The position numbers were made by a program, and so were the translations under genes. From Deltaproteobacteria bacterium (GTDB lineage: Bacteria; Desulfobacterota; Syntrophorhabdia; Syntrophorhabdales; Syntrophorhabdaceae): a stretch of 64,000 nt of DNA. This document shows positions 26,727-35,229 of this stretch, one piece after another (the stretch's first letter is position 1; each line of letters starts with the position of its first letter). Where the stretch lies: positions 62,001-126,000 of the forward strand of contig JAKORG010000003.1 in NCBI GenBank assembly GCA_029777945.1, given 5' to 3'. The notes under the pieces were generated by a model. The model did not search any database and was not told where the DNA came from. It worked only from the letters and a program-made list of their open reading frames with translations.

Positions 26727-27392
26727 ATGAATTTATTTAAACCCCCTTTTCTTTTTTTATATATTCTTTTATGCCTTTTTTTAACTTCCTGTGCAAGCAT
26801 TGAAAAAAAGACAGAAAACGACTTTGAACGCTATAAAAAATATGTAGAGTGTGTCCCTGTTTCAGAATCTGAATATGTGAAATGTTCGATAAGTTATGAT
26901 CAGTCAAGTTTTTCTACCAAAAAGGGAAAAAAATTGACCATAACAGCCGATTCTGGTGAAAGGCTTGAGCTCTGGTGGAAACTTAACTGGCTAAGACTGC
27001 AATTTATACTTATATATTATAATCCATCGGGCTCAGAAAAGTTGCGTTCCGGTATTACAATCGGAAAGTGTTCATTTAGTGAAGGATGTAATTACGGAAA
27101 TTTTTTAGGGCCTGATTTAGATAAAAACGGCATCCCCGATTATTTTACAGAAATAATCTGGGATAACTGGGATTTTGGAGCCGATGACGATGGAGATGGT
27201 TACTTAGACCGCTATGAATATGTTTTTAGGCCGCGAGAAAATCTGTATGAGGTGACAAATTATAAGTATTTTTACCCTGAAAAATGCACACCTCCTGTGA
27301 GTCCATGGAACGATGTATGTAATATACGTAGTGAATGTAAAGCCCCTTATATGTTAAAGGAAAAAAGGATATTAGAATCTAAAAGCTTTTAG
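26727..27392 (+). CDS. Hypothetical lipoprotein with acidic D-rich repeats
   Basis: A 221-residue protein with an N-terminal hydrophobic signal segment and lipobox L-T-S-C around residue 22, so likely membrane-anchored outside the cytoplasm. It has several cysteines (probable disulfides) and two calcium-binding-like acidic loops, D-L-D-K-N-G-I-P-D and D-D-D-G-D-G-Y-L-D, similar to EF-hand or dockerin-type loops. I do not recognise the family. A TTG one codon before the ATG is possible. It follows the IclR gene closely and may be its cotranscribed neighbour. Confidence 0.7.
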   Translation: MNLFKPPFLFLYILLCLFLTSCASIEKKTENDFERYKKYVECVPVSESEYVKCSISYDQSSFSTKKGKKLTITADSGERLELWWKLNWLRLQFILIYYNPSGSEKLRSGITIGKCSFSEGCNYGNFLGPDLDKNGIPDYFTEIIWDNWDFGADDDGDGYLDRYEYVFRPRENLYEVTNYKYFYPEKCTPPVSPWNDVCNIRSECKAPYMLKEKRILESKSF

Positions 27393-27433
27393 GCTTTGAC
27401 ATTATATTATACAATATGATACATATACATGCC

Positions 27434-28870
27434 ATGAATTTAAACATTTTTAACACATTTTCTGGAAGAAAAGAACCCTTTAAAACGATAAAAGAAAATT
27501 CTGTTGGACTCTATGTGTGCGGTGTAACGGTTTATGACCACTGCCACATAGGCCATGCAAGGAACGCCATTGTCTTTGATGTTATAATAAGATACCTAAA
27601 GGCAAAGGGCTATAATGTAATTTCTGTAAAAAATTTTACTAACATAGACGATAAGATCATAAAAAAATCTCATGAAGAACATATAAACTGGAAGGATGTA
27701 GCAGAAACATATATTGCCTCTTTTTACGAAGATATGGATGCCCTTAATATATTGAGACCAACTTACGAACCCAGGGCAACAGAGCATATCGATGGTATGA
27801 TAGAGCTTGTGGAGACCCTTTTAAAAAAAGGTAATGCATACATAATAGATAATGATGTGTATTTCAGCGTGGAAAGTTTCAAAGGGTACGGTGAACTTTC
27901 TAAAAGGTCTCTTGATGAGATGTTAGCCGGCGCAAGGGTAGAGGTCAATGAAAAAAAGAAAAACCCCCTTGATTTTGCCTTATGGAAGGCGTCAAAGGAA
28001 GGCGAGCCCTGGTGGGATGCACCTTTTGGGAAAGGTAGGCCAGGATGGCATATAGAATGCTCAGTTATGAGCACTAAATATCTCGGTAATCCCTTTGATA
28101 TTCACGGTGGGGGTAAAGACCTGATATTTCCCCATCATGAAAATGAAAGGGCACAAACAGAAGCAGCAACGGGAAAGAAATTTGTTAATTATTGGATACA
28201 CAATGGTTTTGTAAATATAGAGAAAGAAAAGATGTCAAAATCCTTAGGCAACATACTTCTTATAAAAGATTTTTTAAAGCAATACCACCCAGATACATTG
28301 AGGGTTTTCTTCCTGTCAACTCATTACAGGAGCCCAGTTGACTATAATGAGAAGTCTATAGAAGATGCAGACAGTGCCCTATACAGGCTTTATCATACAT
28401 TGGAGCGTGCCGATACCCTATTGCATGGGAAAGATATAGAAGAAATGGCCTTTGATGAAGCCGATGAAATAAAGCAAAGATTCTTTGAAGCCATGGATGA
28501 TGATTTTAATACTGCCCTTGGCCTATCTTGCATATTTGAGTTATCAAAGGTGATCAACCGATTGATAGATATCCGCGATGAAAGCAATCTGCCTTTTATT
28601 GCCTATACAAGGTCTTTATTCTTATATCTTTCTGGAATCTTAGGAATTTTAAATGATAAGTGGCAGATATACGACGATAGGGAGAAGAAAAGACATCTTG
28701 CAAAGATCGGTTTAGATACCCATGAACTGGAGAGATTAATCGAAGAAAGGTCAGAGGCAAGAAAGAAAAAGGATTTTAAAAAGGCAGATAATATTAGAAA
28801 TCTACTTCTTGAAAAAGGGATAATTTTGCAGGATTTGCCAGGTGGCACCGAATGGAGAATAAAAAAATAA
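27434..28870 (+). CDS. cysS: Cysteinyl-tRNA synthetase
   Basis: A class I synthetase charging tRNA-Cys. It has the zinc/active-site start L-Y-V-C-G-V-T-V-Y-D, the H-I-G-H motif (C-H-I-G-H-A-R), W-H-I-E-C-S-V-M-S, the zinc ligands in H-H-E-N-E and the K-M-S-K-S signature. The frame has an ATG at 27416 that adds six residues; the ATG at 27434 gives a family-like N-terminus (N-L-N-I-F-N-T). Neither has a clear ribosome binding site. Normal length of about 478 residues. Followed after 22 bases by the oxidoreductase gamma subunit gene. Confidence 0.95.
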   Translation: MNLNIFNTFSGRKEPFKTIKENSVGLYVCGVTVYDHCHIGHARNAIVFDVIIRYLKAKGYNVISVKNFTNIDDKIIKKSHEEHINWKDVAETYIASFYEDMDALNILRPTYEPRATEHIDGMIELVETLLKKGNAYIIDNDVYFSVESFKGYGELSKRSLDEMLAGARVEVNEKKKNPLDFALWKASKEGEPWWDAPFGKGRPGWHIECSVMSTKYLGNPFDIHGGGKDLIFPHHENERAQTEAATGKKFVNYWIHNGFVNIEKEKMSKSLGNILLIKDFLKQYHPDTLRVFFLSTHYRSPVDYNEKSIEDADSALYRLYHTLERADTLLHGKDIEEMAFDEADEIKQRFFEAMDDDFNTALGLSCIFELSKVINRLIDIRDESNLPFIAYTRSLFLYLSGILGILNDKWQIYDDREKKRHLAKIGLDTHELERLIEERSEARKKKDFKKADNIRNLLLEKGIILQDLPGGTEWRIKK

Positions 28871-28892
28871 TTTTTTTAAAGGAGAGGGATAG

Positions 28893-29441
28893 ATGAAAGA
28901 AGTAAGGTTTTATGGAAGAGGTGGCCAAGGTGCTGTTACATCAGCTGAGCTTGTGGCTCAGGCAGCAATAAAAAGCAATATGTATGCTCAGGCCTTCCCG
29001 AGTTTTGGACCAGAAAGAAGGGGGGCACCGGTTCAGGCGTTTTTGAGGGTTTCAGATAAGCCTATTAAACTAAGGGCAAAGATATATAAGCCTGATTATG
29101 TGGTAATACTTGATTCAACATTGATAGGGGTTGTAAACCCGGCGGAGGGCTTAAAGCCTGAAGGGATTGTAATTATAAATTCAAATAAGTCCCCTGAGGA
29201 ACTGAAAACTTTGTTCCCAGGTCATAACATTGCCTGTGTTGATGCCACAAAAATTGCAAAAGAAGAGATGGGTGTGCCAATCACAAATACCACTATGTTA
29301 GGTGCCCTTGTAAAGGCATCGGGTATTGTGGGTATTGAATTTTTTGAAGAACCTGTGAGAGAAAGATTTGGCACTATTGCCCAGAGGAACATAAACGCAT
29401 ATAAGAGGGCATACGAAGAAACTATCCTTATAACACTGTAA
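28893..29441 (+). CDS. 2-oxoacid:acceptor oxidoreductase gamma subunit
   Basis: The gamma subunit of a pyruvate/2-oxoacid:ferredoxin oxidoreductase: G-R-G-G-Q-G-A-V-T-S-A near the start, F-P-S-F-G-P-E-R-R-G-A-P-V and the C-terminal F-G-x-I-A-x-x-N-x-x-A. In POR/VOR enzymes it works with alpha, beta and delta subunits to make acyl-CoA and reduce ferredoxin. No partner genes flank it; cysS is upstream and a 295-base gap lies downstream. It has a good ribosome binding site (AAAGGAGAGG). The exact substrate cannot be told from this subunit alone. Confidence 0.9.
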   Translation: MKEVRFYGRGGQGAVTSAELVAQAAIKSNMYAQAFPSFGPERRGAPVQAFLRVSDKPIKLRAKIYKPDYVVILDSTLIGVVNPAEGLKPEGIVIINSNKSPEELKTLFPGHNIACVDATKIAKEEMGVPITNTTMLGALVKASGIVGIEFFEEPVRERFGTIAQRNINAYKRAYEETILITL

Positions 29442-29736
29442 AAAAATATTAAAATTCTAACATTATAAGAAGGGTAATGAGTTAGATGTATTAGTTATAG
29501 ATGTCCATATCCATATAGAGCTCCATGTTATGCCCTTTAAGAATTTGCAAGAATTGCTTCTATCTGCCGTATTATGGTATGCGTTTCTGACCCCCATGAA
29601 ATTACCAGTGTTATTATCATAAATTGACTAAAGTTTTAAAATATAATAAGATGAACCATGAAAAAATGATTAAAAATTTTACACAATCCATTCAAAATTT
29701 ACTAAAGTGAAATTAACGTACTTGAGAGGTTAATAT
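29442..29736. other. Intergenic region
   Basis: About 295 bases without a recognisable gene between the gamma subunit gene and the signalling cluster. The only feature seen is a promoter-like element at 29624-29652. Confidence 0.5.
29624..29652 (+). promoter_or_regulatory. Promoter candidate of the redox-signalling cluster
   Basis: TTGACT, a 17-base spacer and TAAGAT, 84 bases upstream of the first DRTGG gene. No other promoter is needed for the following closely spaced genes. Confidence 0.45.
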
Positions 29737-30084
29737 ATGTTACTTAAAGATGTTGCCCTTGCTTTGGATGCAGAGATTTTATGTTGTGAAGAACTGTTGG
29801 ACCGAGAGGTAAAAACTTGTTTTGCCTGTGATATGGTTAGTGAAATGTTGCTTCATGTGCAATCCAATACCCTTCTTATAACATCTCTTACAAATGCCCA
29901 TGTACTCCATGCAGCCCTTGTAATGGATGCCCTTGCCGTAGTGTTTGTTGGGGGAAAAAGGCCGGATAATACTGTAATAAAAAATGCTGAACATAGTGGT
30001 CTGCCATTAATGACAACGAAAAAGCATATATTTGAATGTTGCGGTCTTTTATACAAAGAAGGATTAAGAGGTTATGAACATTAA
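29737..30084 (+). CDS. DRTGG-like domain protein (first copy)
   Basis: A 115-residue protein resembling the DRTGG domain, a small alpha/beta domain named from HPr-kinase-like and CBS-domain proteins. It has L-A-L-D-A-E-I-L at the start, a V-S-E-M-L segment after the cysteine-containing C-F-A-C-D, and N-A-E-H-S-G-L-P-L-M-T-T towards the end. A related protein lies at 31926-32273. Between them are an RsbW-like ATPase gene and an H-cluster protein gene. The same gene set occurs near [FeFe] hydrogenases in Clostridia and Thermotogales; its role is not established. It begins ten bases before the ATPase gene. Confidence 0.75.
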   Translation: MLLKDVALALDAEILCCEELLDREVKTCFACDMVSEMLLHVQSNTLLITSLTNAHVLHAALVMDALAVVFVGGKRPDNTVIKNAEHSGLPLMTTKKHIFECCGLLYKEGLRGYEH

Positions 30085-30093
30085 TATCAGACC

Positions 30094-30552
30094 ATGCTAA
30101 ACAATAGTTTTAGATTTACACCTCATATAACCCTTGAATTCAAAATCGAAGAAAAAGATTTTTTTATTGCCAGTGAATCAGCATCAAGGATAAAAAAGAC
30201 ATTACAACAACTCGGTATAAAGCAAGACATAATTAAAAGAACAGCTATAATTATCTATGAGGCGGCCATGAATGTTGCAATCCATGCGATACACGGAGCC
30301 CTTAAGGTATATGTTGACCCTGAAGTAATATCTGTTGTGACCGAAGATGTAGGGCCTGGTATTGAAAATGTTGAGCTTGCAATGAAGGAAGGCTATTCTA
30401 CCGCGCCTCAAGAGATTAGAGAAATGGGGTTTGGTGCAGGTATGGGATTGCCAAATATCAAACAGTGTTCCGATGAATTGGTGATCGATACTAAGATTGG
30501 GGAGGGGACAACATTAAAGGCAAAGATTTATTTAAATAAAAATCATGAGTGA
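30094..30552 (+). CDS. RsbW-like histidine-kinase-type ATPase (anti-sigma-factor-type kinase)
   Basis: A 152-residue GHKL ATPase domain without a dimerisation or phosphoacceptor histidine. It shows the N box E-A-A-M-N-V-A-I-H-A, the G1 box E-D-V-G-P-G-I and the G2 box G-F-G-A-G-M-G-L-P-N-I. Such proteins are usually serine kinases of anti-anti-sigma factors or switch proteins. No sigma factor or STAS partner is in the window. Its stop overlaps the region of the next start, so it is translated together with the H-cluster protein. Confidence 0.85.
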   Translation: MLNNSFRFTPHITLEFKIEEKDFFIASESASRIKKTLQQLGIKQDIIKRTAIIIYEAAMNVAIHAIHGALKVYVDPEVISVVTEDVGPGIENVELAMKEGYSTAPQEIREMGFGAGMGLPNIKQCSDELVIDTKIGEGTTLKAKIYLNKNHE

Positions 30553-30557
30553 GTATT

Positions 30558-31913
30558 ATGACAGAATATTTTCATTCAGTAAGGCTTGATTTTGAAAAAT
30601 GTAAAGGATGCACAAACTGTATAAAAAGATGCCCAATGGAGGCCATAAGGGTTCATGAAGGTAAGGCAACTATAATGCAGGAAAGGTGTATTGATTGCGG
30701 TGAATGCATAAGGGCATGTCCTAACCATGCAAAGATATCAGTAACAGATACACTGGACATCTTAAATGATTATAAATATAGAATTGCCCTACCGGCACCA
30801 TCCTTTTTTGCCCAGTTTAAAGAAGTAGAAAATGTGGAGTGTGTGCTCCATGCCCTTTTGAATATAGGTTTTGACGATGTCTTTGAAGTGGCCCTTGCAG
30901 CAGAAGTTGTGGGTTTTTTAATTCATCAATATATAAAAGATAATAAGATAAAAAAACCTGTTTTTTCATCTGCATGTCCAGCAGTGCTTAGGCTTATGCA
31001 GATAAAATATCCTGACCTGTTGGAGCAGGTTGCCCCTGTTTTGACACCAATGGAGGTGGCAGCAAGGATGGCAAAAGAGGATGCAATGAAGAAGACAGGC
31101 TTGAGTTATGAAGACATAGGTGCCTTTTTTATCTCTCCATGCCCTGCTAAGGTAACTGAGATGAGAAATCCAATGAACACAAAACACTCTGCAGTAAATG
31201 GTGTGATTGGTGTAAGCCTAATTTATAAAGATATAATAAAACAGATCCTTGCCATTAAATCGAAAAAAAATGAAGATTATGAAAAATTACATAAGGCAAC
31301 AGGTCTGGGTATGGCCTGGGGTTATGTTACAGGGGAGTCAAAAAATGTTGATATGGGTAAGGCCCTTGCGGTAAGCGGGATTCATAATGTTATAAGTCTT
31401 CTTGAAGAGATAGAGCGGGGTGAATTAAAAGATGTGGATTTTTTCGAACTCCAGGCATGCACCGGTGGATGTGTAGGGGGACCCCTAAACATACACAACC
31501 TTTTTGTAGGAAGGGTCAGATTAAGAGAGCTTATTAAAAAGTGCGGTATACAGGCGCCTTACTATACAGATAAACAGCTTATTGACCTTTACAAAAGGGC
31601 TCATTTTGAAGCCACAGAACCCATTAAGCCAAAGACAATTATGCACTTAGATGAAGATATGTCTCAGGCAATTTTAAAATTGGAACAAGTGGATAAAATA
31701 GCCAGTGAACTTCCTGGCCTTGACTGTGGTGCCTGTGGTTCACCGAACTGTAGGGCACTGGCAGAGGATATAGTCAGGGGTGTGGCATTCGAGACAGACT
31801 GTGTTATAAAATTGAGAGAAAAGGTAAAGACCCTTGCAGAAGAGATTTTAGACCTTGCGAGGATTGTTCCGCCATCTATGGGAGATTCTTCAAAAAAAAT
31901 AGAAGAAAAATAA
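30558..31913 (+). CDS. Sensory [FeFe]-hydrogenase-like H-cluster protein
   Basis: About 450 residues. A two-cluster ferredoxin domain lies at residues 12-60 (CKGCTNCIKRCP, CIDCGECIRACP). A hydrogenase large-subunit domain follows with all three H-cluster motifs: SSACPAV (about 137), ISPCPAK (about 192) and QACTGGCVGG (about 299). A [4Fe-4S] Fes domain (LDCGACGSPNC, about 389) ends the protein. The four H-cluster cysteines are kept, but the proton-relay cysteine of catalytic enzymes (TSCCP) is alanine, as in HydS-type sensory hydrogenases. Relatives often add PAS or phosphatase domains; this one lacks them. The ATG at 30558 is chosen over a GTG nine bases earlier. Confidence 0.85.
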   Translation: MTEYFHSVRLDFEKCKGCTNCIKRCPMEAIRVHEGKATIMQERCIDCGECIRACPNHAKISVTDTLDILNDYKYRIALPAPSFFAQFKEVENVECVLHALLNIGFDDVFEVALAAEVVGFLIHQYIKDNKIKKPVFSSACPAVLRLMQIKYPDLLEQVAPVLTPMEVAARMAKEDAMKKTGLSYEDIGAFFISPCPAKVTEMRNPMNTKHSAVNGVIGVSLIYKDIIKQILAIKSKKNEDYEKLHKATGLGMAWGYVTGESKNVDMGKALAVSGIHNVISLLEEIERGELKDVDFFELQACTGGCVGGPLNIHNLFVGRVRLRELIKKCGIQAPYYTDKQLIDLYKRAHFEATEPIKPKTIMHLDEDMSQAILKLEQVDKIASELPGLDCGACGSPNCRALAEDIVRGVAFETDCVIKLREKVKTLAEEILDLARIVPPSMGDSSKKIEEK

Positions 31914-31925
31914 AAAGAGGTGAGC

Positions 31926-32273
31926 ATGACCCTTGGTGAGATCGTAAAGGAACTTGGCCTTGAGGTTTTAACAGGTAATATAAACCTAAATAAAGAGATA
32001 AAATCAGGATATGTCTCTGACCTCCTCTCTGATGTCATTGCAAATATTGAACAGGATTCTATATGGATAACAATACAGAGACACATAAACATATTAGGGG
32101 TGGCAAAATTAAAGGATGTTATTGCAATTGTAATTCCTCGCAATCTTTCAGTAGAGGAAGAGGTAATAAAAAAGGCAAAAGAAGAGGGTATTGCAATATT
32201 GAGAGATAGAAGAAATGCCTTTGAAATAACCGGATTATTGTACAATATGTTAAAAAAGGCTCAAAATAAATAG
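31926..32273 (+). CDS. DRTGG-like domain protein (second copy)
   Basis: A 115-residue protein of the same type as the one at 29737: L-G-L-E-V-L-T-G, then G-Y-V-S-D-L-L-S-D-V and K-E-E-G-I-A-I-L. The pair presumably forms homo- or heterodimers. The start at 31926 is preceded by GAGGTGA; a GTG two codons earlier lies inside that site and is not used. It lies 12 bases after the H-cluster gene and 11 before the PHP gene. It may bind a nucleotide or a redox-state signal; that is a guess. Confidence 0.75.
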   Translation: MTLGEIVKELGLEVLTGNINLNKEIKSGYVSDLLSDVIANIEQDSIWITIQRHINILGVAKLKDVIAIVIPRNLSVEEEVIKKAKEEGIAILRDRRNAFEITGLLYNMLKKAQNK

Positions 32274-32284
32274 GATGTATAAAT

Positions 32285-33022
32285 TTGAGTGGGTTTTCAT
32301 GTGATCTCCATATCCATTCGGTGCTATCACCGTGTGCAAGCCTTGACATGTCACCTAAAAATATAGTGAAAAAGGCAAAGGATGTAGGTCTTGATATAAT
32401 TGCCATAACAGACCATAACATGACAGAAAATAGTATCTATGCCTACAACATAGGTAAACAGATGGGTATCGCTGTGCTTTTCGGGATGGAACTTCAAACC
32501 CAAGAAGAGGTGCATATGCTTGCAATATTTGACCAATTTAATATCGCTATGGAATTTCAGAAAAAAATATATGCCCTTTTACCTCCTGTAAAAAATGATG
32601 AAGAGTATTTTGGAGATCAGATTGTAGTAGATGAAAACGATGAAATACTACGATTTGAAGAAAGGTTGCTCCTTAATTCTTCTCAAATAACCCTTGAAGA
32701 AGCAGTATACTGGATTAAATCACACGGGGGACTGGCGATTCCATCCCACATAGACGCTCAGACATTTAGCATTATAAGTCAGCTCGGTTTTATCCCAGAA
32801 GGTCTCCCCTTTGATGCCCTTGAGATAAAAAAAAATGAAAACATCCCGAATATACTTCCCTTTATGGCAGGGTGTGAGCTCCCTTTTGTGACATTTTCAG
32901 ATGCCCACTATTTAAATGATATTGGAAAGAAAAGAACTTTTCTTGAGATGGATAAACCAACGTGTAAAGAGATTGAGCTTGCCCTAAAGTTGATAAAAGG
33001 TAATGTAGGAAAAAAGGGTTAG
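32285..33022 (+). CDS. PHP-domain metal-dependent phosphoesterase
   Basis: A 245-residue PHP protein. Metal ligands appear in the expected order: D-L-H-I-H-S, I-T-D-H-N, G-M-E-L, P-S-H-I-D and the final S-D-A-H-Y. PHP proteins of this type hydrolyse phosphate esters, including nucleotide or sugar phosphates; the substrate is unknown. The start is TTG with AGGA eight bases upstream, and no in-frame ATG is available. It closes the five-gene cluster, and similar PHP genes end the same cluster in other anaerobes. Confidence 0.85.
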   Translation: MSGFSCDLHIHSVLSPCASLDMSPKNIVKKAKDVGLDIIAITDHNMTENSIYAYNIGKQMGIAVLFGMELQTQEEVHMLAIFDQFNIAMEFQKKIYALLPPVKNDEEYFGDQIVVDENDEILRFEERLLLNSSQITLEEAVYWIKSHGGLAIPSHIDAQTFSIISQLGFIPEGLPFDALEIKKNENIPNILPFMAGCELPFVTFSDAHYLNDIGKKRTFLEMDKPTCKEIELALKLIKGNVGKKG

Positions 33023-33132
33023 GTAAGAATCATTAAAATATTCAAATAAAATTAAAATATTGGATAAAAATATAAAAAAAGGTTTATAATAAAGTTTGGT
33101 GTGGATTTACAAATTAAAAAAAGGAAAAGACC

Positions 33133-33561
33133 ATGTTTTTTAGAGAATACACAATAAAAAGGATATTTCAGGGAAGGCTTTTAAAGGGAAGCGACATTAT
33201 AGAAGATATTAAGGCATTTTTAAAAGAAAAATCTGTTCAATCAGGTATCATTTCTGGAATAGGTGCTGCAACAAAGGCAAATATTGGTTATTACGATCAA
33301 GAGGCCCGAATATATAAAATACACACCTTTGACGAACCTATGGAGATTCTATCATTGAAGGGTAATATATCCATTAAAGACCATGATGCCTTTCCTCATC
33401 TCCATGGTGTATTTTCAAGAAAAGACGGCTTTTGCATTGGAGGTCATATCTTTGAAGGCACAGAGGTATTTGCCTTCGAATTCGAAATTGTAGAGTTTGT
33501 GGGGGATCCGTTTATAAGATATTTTGATGATGAAACAGGGCTTTATCTCTGGGCAAAGTAA
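33133..33561 (+). CDS. PPC/DUF296 domain protein
   Basis: A 142-residue PPC-domain protein, the family that in plants is joined to AT-hooks but in bacteria stands alone. Motifs: G-S-D-I-I-E-D-I, S-G-I-I-S-G-I-G-A-A, S-L-K-G-N-I-S, H-L-H-G-V-F-S-R and G-G-H-I-F-E-G-T-E-V-F-A-F-E. Bacterial members form trimers with a metal-binding site; the function is unknown. It has a modest ribosome binding site (AAAAGGAAAAG) and converges on the glycosyltransferase gene. Confidence 0.88.
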   Translation: MFFREYTIKRIFQGRLLKGSDIIEDIKAFLKEKSVQSGIISGIGAATKANIGYYDQEARIYKIHTFDEPMEILSLKGNISIKDHDAFPHLHGVFSRKDGFCIGGHIFEGTEVFAFEFEIVEFVGDPFIRYFDDETGLYLWAK

Positions 33562-33568
33562 AGTGAAG

Positions 33569-35218
33569 TTATCTTTTAAAAAGACTTAAGGAACTCTCTG
33601 AACCTTTTGTAAAATCCATAACCTCTATAAAACCTTCGTTTAAAAGTTCTTTTTTGAGCTTATTGTCTTTGTCTCTTATGACAATGTATACTGTTTCTTT
33701 TTTTTCCATAAGAGAAAAAAGACCTGTTCTATCGTGGATTTCTTCTAAATACCTTTTGGTATAAAACGGTATGAATCCTCTTATTGTTTCATCGGGTTTA
33801 TAGGCATAAATGGATGAATCCTTTGGAATATAGTTTATGATTTTTTCTGCAAAGGGCTTAAAGTTTTTATACTGGTCAACAAAAGGTGTGCCAATTAGAA
33901 GGGCAAACAAAAGAATTCCATAAAGGCACCCCCCCACTAAATAGAAATATTGTTTTATCTTGTGTTGAAGAAGTTTTTTTAAACAAATGAGAGATAGAAC
34001 AATAAGGCAAATAGATATAATAATAGAAAAAACAAATTCTTTTGAGTCTAAAGCGATAGGATATATCTTTGAAATATATTTCACCATAGGTAAGAACATA
34101 ATACCCATAAGCAAATACATAAAACCGTATATCCATAAAAAGATTCTGTATAAACCCTTTACGGGCCATGAGTTTATAATATATTCTATGAATGCACTGG
34201 TAAGAATGGAAATAGGGGCAAATAAAGGCAGAAGATACAGTATCCTCTTTGTGGCAGAGAGGCTAAAAAGGACAAAACCACTTATAAACCAGCATAACAG
34301 AAAGAGAAGTCCTTTTCTATCATGATGCGCATTTTTTGAAAAGACATAGAAAAAAGTGGGTATTAAAAATATGGACCAGGGCATAAATCCAGCTGGAAAT
34401 TCTGTAAAATAGTAATAAAAAGGCCTATGATGACCAGACTTGCCCCCAGGTAAAAAACGTAATAGATTGTTATCGATGAAAAAGACTCTGATGTATTCCA
34501 TGCCACCATAGTTATATAGACATATAGCCCAGAGGAAAAGAGAAATTAAAAAGAGCAGAAGGCCTATCCAGAGTTGCATTTTTGTAATTTCTTTTATGTT
34601 CTTATCCAAAATCAAAAAAGATAAAACTGCCACTGCTGGAATGCCAATCCCTATAAATCCTTTAACAAAAAAGGCAAGGGTGCAAAATACATAAAAGAGC
34701 AGGTAATGCAAGGATTTTTTTCTTTTATCACCAATAGAATATCCCTTTATAAAAAAAAACATGGCAAAAAAGATAAAGCAGGATAGAGCACTATCCACAA
34801 TTGCCCAGTGAGAGACCCTAAAGTATTCAAAAGACGTTGATATGATAAAGGCAGATATTATACCTGTGGTCATGCCAAATAATGTATACCCTAAAAGAAA
34901 CGTGGCAAAAACACCTGCCATGCCATATATGGCAGAGGGAAGTCTGGCAAGGCTTTCTTCAGCCTTTCCTGCGAGCCTAAACAGTATAGCCATACTTGCA
35001 TAATATAGAGGTGGCTGTTCAAGAAAAGGCCTTTTATTTAATTCCGGTATAAAAAAATTTCCCCTTTCGGCCATTTCCCTTCCTATTTCTGCTACCCTCG
35101 GTTCATCTGGTGTCCAGAGCCCATGATTATTTAAACCCAGTAAAAAAATGGACACAAAGACTATTATTAAAAAAAGTATTTTTATGAATCTCATCTTATG
35201 ATTTTCCAAAGGTTTCAT
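33569..35218 (-). CDS. GT-C glycosyltransferase, ArnT/PMT family
   Basis: A polytopic membrane protein of 549 residues with about 11-12 hydrophobic segments. The first periplasmic loop carries the catalytic acidic pair (T-P-D-E-P-R-V-A-E-I-G-R-E-M), then L-N-K-R-P-F-L-E-Q-P-P-L-Y-Y, as in ArnT and protein mannosyltransferases. Such enzymes move sugars from polyprenyl-phosphate carriers to lipid A, glycans or proteins on the outer face of the inner membrane. A soluble C-terminal domain follows. It follows the APC permease by 11 bases on the same strand. Acceptor unknown. Confidence 0.88.
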   Translation of the reverse strand: MKPLENHKMRFIKILFLIIVFVSIFLLGLNNHGLWTPDEPRVAEIGREMAERGNFFIPELNKRPFLEQPPLYYASMAILFRLAGKAEESLARLPSAIYGMAGVFATFLLGYTLFGMTTGIISAFIISTSFEYFRVSHWAIVDSALSCFIFFAMFFFIKGYSIGDKRKKSLHYLLFYVFCTLAFFVKGFIGIGIPAVAVLSFLILDKNIKEITKMQLWIGLLLFLISLFLWAICLYNYGGMEYIRVFFIDNNLLRFLPGGKSGHHRPFYYYFTEFPAGFMPWSIFLIPTFFYVFSKNAHHDRKGLLFLLCWFISGFVLFSLSATKRILYLLPLFAPISILTSAFIEYIINSWPVKGLYRIFLWIYGFMYLLMGIMFLPMVKYISKIYPIALDSKEFVFSIIISICLIVLSLICLKKLLQHKIKQYFYLVGGCLYGILLFALLIGTPFVDQYKNFKPFAEKIINYIPKDSSIYAYKPDETIRGFIPFYTKRYLEEIHDRTGLFSLMEKKETVYIVIRDKDNKLKKELLNEGFIEVMDFTKGSESSLSLFKR

Positions 35219-35229
35219 CTAATTGCTCC

